From positions 1 to 5,866 of the forward strand of contig JBKHDD010000241.1 in NCBI GenBank assembly GCA_046541515.1: DNA of 5,866 nucleotides, read 5' to 3'. This document shows, piece by piece, positions 1 through 5,866 of the stretch. A program made the position numbers and the translations under genes. The stretch's first letter is position 1. Each line of letters starts with the position of its first letter. The notes below the pieces were generated by a model that saw only the letters and a program-made list of their open reading frames with translations, was not told the DNA's origin and searched no databases. This stretch comes from CAYFVR01 sp046541515. GTDB taxonomy: Bacteria > Desulfobacterota > Desulfobacteria > Desulfobacterales > Desulfococcaceae.

Positions 1-1955
1 TGATCCCCGTGGGGATTGTCCCGGTTGTATTCGGCGGCGACGGTCATGGCGTTGGGATTTCGGGCCCAGTTTCGGCGGGCCACGCCGCCCATCACGTCCC
101 AAGACATGGCGGAGCGGATGATGGCGTCCACCCGCTCGCTCCCGTCCAGCACCAGCCCGAATCCCCCGTTGATCGCCTTGCCGATGCCGGTGCCGCCGCC
201 GTTGTGGAGGGCCACCAGGGACATGCCCCGGGCCGCGTTTCCGGCGTAGCAGTGGACGGCCATGTCGGCGGTGACGTTGCTGCCGTCCCGGATGTTGGCG
301 GTCTCCCGGAATGGCGAATCGGTGCCGCCGGGGTCGTGGTGGTCCCGGCCGAGCATGATGGGGCCGACCTCGCCGTTCCGCACCAGCTCGTTGAATTTCA
401 GCGCGATCCCCACCCGGCCCCCGGCGTCCTGGTAGAGAATCCGGGCCTGGCTGCCCACCACGAGCTGGTTTTTGCCGGCGTCCCGAATCCAGATGTAGTT
501 GTCCCGGTCTTCGGAACGGCGGTTCGGGTCGATGCAATCCATGGCGGCCCGGTCGGTGCGTTCCAGGTCTTCGGGGCGGCCGCTTAGGCAGACCCAGCGG
601 AAGGGGCCGTAGCCGTAGTCGAAAATCGGCCCCATGATGTCCTCGAAATAGGAGGGGAAGACGAAGCCGTCCTTGTCGTCCACCCCGTTGCGGGCCGCTT
701 CGGTGACGCCGGCGTCGAAGACCGCCTTGAGAAAGGCGTTGCCGTAGTCGAAGAAATAGACGCCTTTTTGGGAGAGGGACTGGATGCGGCGGAAGTGACG
801 GGCGAGGCTTTGGTCCACCAATTCCCGGAACCGGGACCGGTCCTCGGCCAGCAGCCGCGTGCGCTCCTCGAAGGTGATCCCCGCCGGGCAGTAGCCGCCG
901 TCGTATGCGACGTGGCAGGAGGTCTGGTCCGAAAGCAGATCGACCGGAACCCCCTTTTCGTCGATGGCGTCCAGCAGGTCCACGACGTTGCCGGCGTAGG
1001 CGATGGACAGCGGTTCCCGATCCGCCCGGGCCTTGGCGACCCAGCGGAATATCTCGTCCAGGTCTTCGGAAACCCGGTCCACCCAGCCCTGCTCGTGGCG
1101 GGTGCGGATGCGGCTGGGGTCCACTTCGGCGACGATGGAGACCGCCCCGGCGATTTTGGCCGCTTTGGGCTGGGCGCCGCTCATGCCGCCCAGGCCGGAG
1201 GAGACGAAGAGCAGCCCGGCCAGATCGGCGTCCGGCGCCACGCCGCACATCTTCCGTCCGGCGTTGAGCAGGGTGTTGTAGGTGCCGTGGACGATGCCCT
1301 GGGGACCGATGTACATCCAGCCGCCGGCGGTCATCTGGCCGTAGGAGGTCACGCCCATCTGGGCGGCGATCTCCCAATCGTCGAGATTGTCGTAGCGGCC
1401 GACCATGAGCCCGTTGGTGATGAGGACCCGGGGCGCGTCCGGCCGGGACTGGAAAAGGCCGAGGGGATGGCCGGACTGCATGACCAGAGTTTGCTCGTCG
1501 GCGAGGACTTCCAGATACGCCTTGATGAGCCGGTATTGCAGCCAGTTCTGGCAAACGGCGCCGGTTTCGCCGTAGGTGACCAGCTCGTAGGGATAGAGCG
1601 CCACCTCGAAATCCAGGTTGTTGTCGATCATCACCTGGAAGGCTTTCCCGGCCAGGCAGCGGCCCCGGTATTCGTCCACCGGCTTGGCGAAGATGCGGCC
1701 TTCGGGCCGGTAGCGGTAGGCGTAGATTCGGCCCCGGGTGGTCAGTTCTTCCAGAAATTCTGGGATGAGTTGTTCGTGGAATTGCGGAGGGACGTACCGC
1801 AGGGCGTTTTGCAAGGCCGCGGCGGTTCGGGCCTCGTTCAGCCGGAAACCCCGGTCCGGAGCCCGGCGGATGCCCTCGGCGAACGCGGGCATGGACGGCG
1901 GGGTCATGTCCGGCTTCACCGTCATGGCCTCGGCGATCTGTTGATTGGTCAACAT
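1..1955 (-). CDS. hutU: Urocanate hydratase (urocanase), long form, C-terminus cut by window edge
   Basis: Cytoplasmic NAD+-dependent enzyme that hydrates urocanate to 4-imidazolone-5-propionate, the second step of histidine degradation (EC 4.2.1.49). The minus frame is open from ATG at 1955 to position 1, giving 651 visible residues with no internal stop; the stop lies outside the window. Recognisable family blocks are WMYIGPQG (213-220), the NAD-binding glycine loop GLGGMSGAQ (254-262), GPFRWVC ending at Cys456, RDHHD (537-541) and HNGGGTGIG (584-592), followed by INGGFGLVLDGS. The classical enzyme has about 555 residues; this one matches the longer form of roughly 660-680, so perhaps 10-30 residues are missing. 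The start is chosen because AGGAG lies 5 nt upstream; an in-frame Met at codon 11 has no comparable site. The position matching the classical active-site Cys appears to be Leu507. It follows the dppB-like gene by 26 nt and is probably co-transcribed with the transporter. Family assignment is secure; activity is inferred. Confidence 0.96.
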   Translation of the reverse strand, partial: MLTNQQIAEAMTVKPDMTPPSMPAFAEGIRRAPDRGFRLNEARTAAALQNALRYVPPQFHEQLIPEFLEELTTRGRIYAYRYRPEGRIFAKPVDEYRGRCLAGKAFQVMIDNNLDFEVALYPYELVTYGETGAVCQNWLQYRLIKAYLEVLADEQTLVMQSGHPLGLFQSRPDAPRVLITNGLMVGRYDNLDDWEIAAQMGVTSYGQMTAGGWMYIGPQGIVHGTYNTLLNAGRKMCGVAPDADLAGLLFVSSGLGGMSGAQPKAAKIAGAVSIVAEVDPSRIRTRHEQGWVDRVSEDLDEIFRWVAKARADREPLSIAYAGNVVDLLDAIDEKGVPVDLLSDQTSCHVAYDGGYCPAGITFEERTRLLAEDRSRFRELVDQSLARHFRRIQSLSQKGVYFFDYGNAFLKAVFDAGVTEAARNGVDDKDGFVFPSYFEDIMGPIFDYGYGPFRWVCLSGRPEDLERTDRAAMDCIDPNRRSEDRDNYIWIRDAGKNQLVVGSQARILYQDAGGRVGIALKFNELVRNGEVGPIMLGRDHHDPGGTDSPFRETANIRDGSNVTADMAVHCYAGNAARGMSLVALHNGGGTGIGKAINGGFGLVLDGSERVDAIIRSAMSWDVMGGVARRNWARNPNAMTVAAEYNRDNPHGD

Positions 1956-1960
1956 CCGGG

Positions 1961-1972
1961 CTCCTTTCGGAG
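1961..1972 (-). promoter_or_regulatory. hutU ribosome binding site within a small GNRA-loop hairpin
   Basis: On the minus strand this 12-mer reads CTCC-GAAA-GGAG, which can form a four-base-pair stem closed by a GAAA (GNRA-type) tetraloop. The 3' arm GGAG is the core of the hutU Shine-Dalgarno sequence (AAAGGAG), 5 nt before the ATG at 1955. The ribosome binding site is clear; a regulatory role for the short stem is speculative. It sits in the 26-nt gap after the dppB-like stop, and that gap shows no terminator (no long stem, no U-run). Confidence 0.7.
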
Positions 1973-1981
1973 ATGCGGCGG

Positions 1982-2926
1982 TTACTGATACCGAATCCTT
2001 GGATTCAGATAGGCGTAGAGGATGTCGGCGACGAGGTTGGAGAGGCTGAAGACGAGCACCAGGAGCAGGGTGACGGCCTGGATGAGGGGCAGGTCCTGGC
2101 GCTGGATGGCGAAGAGGAGAAGCCGGCCCAGGCCCGGGAAGCTGAAGAGCGATTCGGTGACGATGAGCCCGCCGATGAGCCAGCCGATGCTGATGGCGGC
2201 CACGGTCACGGTGGGCAGGAGGGCGTTGCGGAGGACGTGGCCGAACAGCACCTTCCGGGGCCGCAGCCCTTTCAGATAGGCGGTGCGCACGTAATCGGTC
2301 TGGAGCACGTCGATGGTGCTGGAGCGGGTCATCCGGGTGATGTAGGCGAGGCTGACCAGGGCCACGGTGATGCCGGGCAAAATCAGCCGGGGCAGCGCCT
2401 CGATGAAGCTCGCGTCCGGCACGATTGCCGAACTGGCCGGAAGCCAGCGGAGCTTGATGGCGAAGATCGAAATCAGGATGACGCCGGTGACGAATTCCGG
2501 CAAGCCGATGAAGGAGAGCGAACCGATGGAGATGATCTGATCCGTCGCCGTGTTCCGGCGCAGCGCGGCCCACAACCCCAGCAAAATGCCGAAAGGGACG
2601 TATATCACGAAAGCCACCGCCGCCAGCATGGCGGAATTCCGCAACCGGGAAAAAACCAGCCCCATGACCGGGTCCCCGGTGCTGAGCGACTGGCCCCAAT
2701 CTCCCTGGACGAAATTGAACAGCCAACTTGCGTATTGAACGATCAGCGGCCGGTCCAGCCCCAGTTCCGCCCGGAGATTTTGGACCGCCTCGTCGGTGGC
2801 GAAGCGGCCCAGGATCATCCGGGCCACGTCGCCGGGCAGCACCTGGGTGGCGATGAAGATCAGGGCGGAGGAGACCAGGATGGTCGCCGCCACGAACCCC
2901 AGCCGTCGAAGGATGAAGCGGATCAT
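1982..2926 (-). CDS. dppB: ABC transporter permease, DppB/OppB type (peptide/nickel family)
   Basis: Inner-membrane channel subunit of a peptide/nickel-type ABC importer, pairing with the DppC-like subunit encoded upstream. It has 314 residues, normal for DppB (about 305-340). The N-terminus MIRFILRRLG followed by a hydrophobic helix (about 9-30) is typical of the family, as is the periplasmic segment with LPGD (30-33) and LGLDRP (55-60). Further membrane helices fall near 98-122, 130-157, 180-197, 239-262 and 283-305. The cytoplasmic EAA loop that docks on the ATPase spans about 211-238 (DYVRTAYLKGL, then RNALLP). The C-terminal LNPRIRYQ also fits the family. The start overlaps the ATPase stop by 4 nt (ATGA) and has GGAGG 6 nt upstream, so translational coupling is likely. 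The symbol marks the family only: substrate could be di- or oligopeptides or another small molecule, and no binding protein is visible to decide. Confidence 0.95.
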   Translation of the reverse strand: MIRFILRRLGFVAATILVSSALIFIATQVLPGDVARMILGRFATDEAVQNLRAELGLDRPLIVQYASWLFNFVQGDWGQSLSTGDPVMGLVFSRLRNSAMLAAVAFVIYVPFGILLGLWAALRRNTATDQIISIGSLSFIGLPEFVTGVILISIFAIKLRWLPASSAIVPDASFIEALPRLILPGITVALVSLAYITRMTRSSTIDVLQTDYVRTAYLKGLRPRKVLFGHVLRNALLPTVTVAAISIGWLIGGLIVTESLFSFPGLGRLLLFAIQRQDLPLIQAVTLLLVLVFSLSNLVADILYAYLNPRIRYQ

Positions 2927-5031
2927 GAGACCCCTCCGGAATCGGGTGCGCTTCCGTTGTCGTCGCCGTTTTCGTTTTCATGCCGGCCATATCCAAGGGT
3001 CTCGGCCTGCAATTCGGCCAATTCGTCCAGCGGAATGTGGCAGCAGACGCGGCTGAGGGTCTTCCCGCCCCGCCAAGGCGGCGTCTCGGTTTCGCAAATC
3101 TCGCCCACTTTGCGGGGGCAACGGGTGTGGAACGGGCAGCCCGCGGGAATGTTCACCGCGTCGGGCACGCCGCCGACCAGCCGGATGTTCTCCTGGGCGA
3201 AATCGGGATCGGCCACCGGAATGGCCGACAGCAGCGCCTCGGTGTAGGGATGGTAGGGCGGCGCGAAGACCTCGTCGGCCTCGCCCGTCTCCACCACCCG
3301 GCCCAGGTACATCACCGCGATCCGGTCCGAAAGATGGTGGACCGCCGCCAGATCGTGGGAGATGAACAGGTAGGTGGAGGTGTTTTCCGCCTGAAGCTCG
3401 AACAGCAGGTTGATGAGGGACGCCTGCACCGAAACGTCCAGGGCGGAAAGCGGTTCGTCCAGCAGAATCAGCTCGGGGTCGGCGGCGAAAGCCCGGGCGA
3501 TGGCCACGCGCTGTTTTTCCCCGCCGCTGAGTTCCGCGGGGAACCGCTCGGCGTAGTGCCCCGGCAGGTTGACCGCCTCCAGCAGCTCCCGCGTCTTCCG
3601 GCGAAGGGTCTCCCGGTCCAGCCCGGGATTAAACAGCACCATGGGCCGGCCGATGGCCTGGGCGATGGAATGGCGGGGATTGAGCGAGGCCTCGGGATTC
3701 TGAAAAACCATCTGGATTTTCCGCAGGGTGGACCGGTCCCGCCGGGCCGTCACTGGCTCCAGGGACGCCTCGTCCAGCCGGATCTCTCCGGCGGTGGGGG
3801 CCAACAGCCCGAGCAGCGTCCGCATGAAGGTGGTCTTGCCGCAGCCCGATTCTCCCACGATCCCCAGGGTGTGGCCCTTGGGAATTTCGATGGACACGTC
3901 GCTGACCGCCTTGACCGTTCGCTTCCCGCTTCCCTTTTCGAAAAAACCGGCCTCGCTTTCGAAATATCGCGCCAGATTCCGGGTTTCCAGCAGAATCGGG
4001 GCGTCCTCCGGCGCGGAATAGGTCTGGATGTCGGCCACGTCTTCCACCTTTCGCGGAAGCCGGTCGTGGAAAAAGCAGGAAGAGCGGTGCTTGACCCCGG
4101 CGTCGAACAAGGTCGGCCGCTCCGCCCGGCACCGTTGCTTGGCGAAAAAGCAGCGGGGCTCGAAGATGCAGCCCGGCGGCAAAGCGTCGATCCGGGGAAT
4201 CCGGCCGGGAATGCTCACCAAGGCGTGTTTGCGGGTTTCCGGATCGAAATGGGGAATGCAGCCCAGCAAGCTCATGGTGTAGGGATGGCGGGGATGAAGA
4301 AAAATGTCCCGTCGCGATCCGACCTCCAGCAGTTCCCCGGCGTACATCACGCCGATCCGGTCGCAGATGCGGGCCACCACGGCCAGATCGTGGGTGATGT
4401 AGAAAATGGACGAGTCGAACTCCCGCTTCAAATCGGCGACCAGGTCCAGCACCACCGCCTGGGTGGTCACGTCCAGGGCCGTGGTGGGCTCGTCCATGAT
4501 CAGCAGCTCGGGGTTGTTGACGAGCCCCATGGCGATGATGCAGCGTTGCAGCATACCCCCGGAAAGCTGGTGGGGATAACTCTTGAGGACCGTTTCCGGA
4601 TTGGGCATGGCCACCCGCTGGAGCATGTCCCGGGCACGATCCATGGCCGCAGTTTTGGAAATTTCCTGGTGGATCATGGCCGATTCGGCGATCTGGCGGC
4701 CGATGGTCAGGGAGGGGTTCAGGGCCGAGCCGGGATTCTGGTAGACCATCCCGATCCGCTTGCCCCAGACGTTGCAGAGGTCCGAAACCGGCATGTCGGT
4801 GAGCGATTCGCCCCGGAGCCGGACGCCGCCGCCGCCGATGCGGCCGTTGGCGGCGAGATAGCGGATCGCGCCCAGGGCCAGGGTCGTCTTGCCGGAGCCG
4901 GATTCGCCCACCAGTCCGAAGCTCTCCCGGGGATCGATGGACAGGGTGACGTTGCGGACGGCGTCCAGGATTCCGGCTTCCGTCTGATATTGGATGGAAA
5001 GATCGTCGATGGCCAGCGTGGGGACGGTCAT
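2923..5031 (-). CDS. Fused DppD-DppF-type double ATPase of a peptide ABC importer
   Basis: Both ATP-hydrolysing subunits of the importer in one 702-residue chain, acting on the cytoplasmic face of the two permeases. First nucleotide-binding domain: Walker A GESGSGKT (43-49, preceded by Gly42), Q-loop Gln98 in YQNP, signature LSGGM (156-160), Walker B ending Asp180-Glu181, H-loop His214. Second domain: Walker A GESGCGKT (393-400), Q-loop Gln444, signature LSGGE (501-505), Walker B ending Asp525-Glu526, His559. Both keep the catalytic Glu and His, so both look competent. Each is followed by an oligopeptide-type C-terminal region with four cysteines: 288, 294, 301, 319 and 632, 638, 646, 663 (or 664). 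In some DppD/DppF/OppD proteins this motif holds a [4Fe-4S] cluster. The linker is about 325-345, and a hydrophilic Asn/Asp/Gly-rich tail ends the protein. Separate subunits are usually about 330 residues each; fused forms such as GsiA (about 620) are known. It starts 1 nt after the dppC-like stop. Confidence 0.96.
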   Translation of the reverse strand: MTVPTLAIDDLSIQYQTEAGILDAVRNVTLSIDPRESFGLVGESGSGKTTLALGAIRYLAANGRIGGGGVRLRGESLTDMPVSDLCNVWGKRIGMVYQNPGSALNPSLTIGRQIAESAMIHQEISKTAAMDRARDMLQRVAMPNPETVLKSYPHQLSGGMLQRCIIAMGLVNNPELLIMDEPTTALDVTTQAVVLDLVADLKREFDSSIFYITHDLAVVARICDRIGVMYAGELLEVGSRRDIFLHPRHPYTMSLLGCIPHFDPETRKHALVSIPGRIPRIDALPPGCIFEPRCFFAKQRCRAERPTLFDAGVKHRSSCFFHDRLPRKVEDVADIQTYSAPEDAPILLETRNLARYFESEAGFFEKGSGKRTVKAVSDVSIEIPKGHTLGIVGESGCGKTTFMRTLLGLLAPTAGEIRLDEASLEPVTARRDRSTLRKIQMVFQNPEASLNPRHSIAQAIGRPMVLFNPGLDRETLRRKTRELLEAVNLPGHYAERFPAELSGGEKQRVAIARAFAADPELILLDEPLSALDVSVQASLINLLFELQAENTSTYLFISHDLAAVHHLSDRIAVMYLGRVVETGEADEVFAPPYHPYTEALLSAIPVADPDFAQENIRLVGGVPDAVNIPAGCPFHTRCPRKVGEICETETPPWRGGKTLSRVCCHIPLDELAELQAETLGYGRHENENGDDNGSAPDSGGVS
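2931..2937 (-). promoter_or_regulatory. Ribosome binding site of the DppB-like gene
   Basis: The minus strand reads GGAGGGG here; its GGAGG core ends 6 nt before the ATG at 2926. It is embedded in the last codons of the ATPase gene (Ser-Gly-Gly-Val-Ser-stop). Together with the ATGA overlap it supports the start chosen and coupled translation of the two subunits. Confidence 0.8.
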
Positions 5032-5032
5032 G

Positions 5033-5866
5033 TCAGCCCTTTCCCATGGACGGTTGCAGAATCTGGCGGATGCCGTCGCTCATCAGATTGGTGGCCACCA
5101 CCAGCAGGGAGATGGCGCCCGCCGGAAAGAGCAACATCCACGGGGCGGAGGAAAAATAGGAGCGGGCCTCGTTGATCTGAAGCCCCCAGTCCGGCGAGGG
5201 CGGCTGCTGGCCCAGGCCGAGGAATCCCAGGGAGGCCACCAGGAAAATGGCGTAGGAGAAGCGCATGGACATTTCCACGAAGACCGGCGCCAAGGCGTTG
5301 GGCAGGATTTCCCGGAACAGAATGTAGAACTGGGATTCGCCCCGCGTCCGGGCCGCCTCCACGAACTCCTTGGTCTTGAGGTCCAGCACCATGCTCCGCA
5401 CCACCCGGGCCAGCATGGGCACGTAGAGGATGGTCACCACCGCCACCAAATTGACCAGGGACGGCCCCAGGGCGGCCAGCAGCACCAGGGCCAGCAGCAG
5501 GGGCGGAAAGGAGAGCAGGATGTCCAGCGTCCGCATGATCAACTCGTCCATCAGCCCGCCGTAATAGCCGGAAAATAGCCCGATGGTGGCGCCGATGAGC
5601 GCCGCCAACAGAGTTCCGGTGCCGCCCAGCAAAAATATGCCCCGGGAGCCCACCAGAATCCGGCTGAAGATGTCCCGGCCGAACTGGTCCGTGCCGAAAA
5701 AATATTTCGCGCTGGGCGGTTCCAGCCGGTCCATGATGTTCTGGTTTTGGTACTCGTAGGGCGCGATCCAGGGGCCGATGACGGCGGTCAGCAGAAAAAA
5801 GCCGAAAATCGCCATGCCGACGAGGGTCAGGGGGCTTTTGGAGAGACGGCGCAGGAGCAGCCGCCG
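5033..5866 (-). CDS. dppC: ABC transporter permease, DppC/OppC type, N-terminus beyond window edge
   Basis: Second inner-membrane channel subunit of the importer. The reading frame is open from its TGA (5035-5033) to the right edge, giving 277 visible residues. An ATG at 5815 begins a 260-residue ORF, but the 17 codons upstream read RRLLLRRLSKSPLTLVG and run directly into the first hydrophobic helix. This matches the normal DppC start (a basic N-terminus, then a helix ending in IAPY), so the true start is probably a few codons to some tens of codons beyond 5866. Counting from the internal Met: the family hallmark FGTDQFGRDIFSRI spans 40-53, membrane helices fall near 59-83, 96-117, 120-137, 186-203 and 226-245, and the EAA loop is about 149-177 (KEFVEAARTRG, then LPNALAP). 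The gene ends with MGKG, whose codons carry the next gene's ribosome binding site. Symbol marks the family only; substrate unknown. Confidence 0.94.
   Translation of the reverse strand, partial: RRLLLRRLSKSPLTLVGMAIFGFFLLTAVIGPWIAPYEYQNQNIMDRLEPPSAKYFFGTDQFGRDIFSRILVGSRGIFLLGGTGTLLAALIGATIGLFSGYYGGLMDELIMRTLDILLSFPPLLLALVLLAALGPSLVNLVAVVTILYVPMLARVVRSMVLDLKTKEFVEAARTRGESQFYILFREILPNALAPVFVEMSMRFSYAIFLVASLGFLGLGQQPPSPDWGLQINEARSYFSSAPWMLLFPAGAISLLVVATNLMSDGIRQILQPSMGKG
5037..5044 (-). promoter_or_regulatory. Ribosome binding site of the fused ATPase gene
   Basis: The minus strand reads GGAAAGGG, ending 5 nt before the ATG at 5031. It lies inside the final Met-Gly-Lys-Gly codons of the upstream permease, whose TGA ends 1 nt before the start codon. 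It is a purine-rich but imperfect Shine-Dalgarno sequence, so initiation probably relies partly on coupling to termination of the upstream gene. Confidence 0.6.

Noticed and set aside
1956..1981. Possible transcription terminator between the dppB-like gene and hutU
   Set aside because: The gap is only 26 nt, with a four-pair stem and no following U-run; the stem overlaps the ribosome binding site instead.
768..1988. A 406-codon plus-strand open frame opposite hutU, and a second one at 9-587
   Set aside because: Both are codon-aligned mirrors of the hutU frame; they resemble no family I know and are explained by the lack of TTA, CTA and TCA codons in a GC-rich gene.
1973..3247. A 424-codon plus-strand open frame opposite the dppB-like gene
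   Set aside because: Composition is Asp/Glu/Gln/Gly-rich low complexity, as expected from the reverse complement of codons for hydrophobic membrane helices; the minus-strand permease explains the region.
3629..4132. A 167-codon minus-strand open frame inside the ATPase gene
   Set aside because: It is an out-of-frame shadow within the fused ATPase, whose own frame is continuous through this region with intact second-domain motifs.
3629..4168. Possible gene fusion artefact (frameshift or lost stop) joining DppD and DppF
   Set aside because: The linker reads smoothly, there is one continuous frame, both halves are complete, and naturally fused double ATPases are well known in this family.
2980..5175. 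A 731-codon open frame on the plus strand opposite the ATPase gene
   Set aside because: It lies antisense to a fully recognisable double ATPase with all motifs intact, has Gly/His/Gln/Val-rich composition typical of reverse-complement GC-rich codons, and shows no recognisable domain or ribosome binding site.
5470..5520. Short repeated CCAGCAGCACCAGGGCCAGC-like units
   Set aside because: These encode Leu/Ala-rich residues of a membrane helix in the DppC-like permease (LLLALVLLAAL); the repetition follows from codon choice, not a separate repeat element.

Overview
This 5,866-base window is visibly GC-rich, and all the coding I can support lies on the minus strand. Read 5' to 3' on that strand (from high to low coordinate) there are four genes in one tight run: a DppC/OppC-type ABC permease (start beyond the right edge), a double ATPase in which the DppD-like and DppF-like subunits are one polypeptide, a DppB/OppB-type permease, and a long-form urocanate hydratase (HutU) whose C-terminus runs off the left edge. 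The junctions are 1 nt (dppC to ATPase), a 4-nt ATGA overlap (ATPase to dppB) and 26 nt (dppB to hutU). I see no terminator in any junction and no obvious promoter between genes, so the simplest reading is a single operon. No gene-free stretch exceeds 26 bases.

The three transporter genes supply both membrane subunits and both nucleotide-binding domains of a peptide/nickel-type (PepT family) ABC importer. The periplasmic or lipoprotein binding subunit, which sets the substrate, is not in the window; it may lie beyond position 5866. HutU adds water to urocanate to give 4-imidazolone-5-propionate, the second step of histidine breakdown. A transporter run followed directly by hutU suggests import of a histidine-containing peptide, histidine or urocanate for catabolism, but that link is inferred from position only. 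Other hut genes, if present, would lie beyond the left edge.

The organism is a bacterium with GC-rich codon use and clear AGGAG-type ribosome binding sites. The HutU is the long (over 650 residue) form, which also occurs in animals and trypanosomes, rather than the roughly 555-residue form of Pseudomonas and Bacillus. A Desulfobacterota-like or other anaerobic proteobacterial-type source would fit, but I cannot fix the taxon from this window.

I found no mobile element, CRISPR array, RNA gene or clearly novel system. The points most worth checking are the apparent Leu in HutU where classical enzymes carry the active-site Cys, the unusual C-DF-B-hutU gene order, the two four-cysteine clusters in the fused ATPase, a small hairpin over the hutU ribosome binding site, and a misleading internal Met in dppC.
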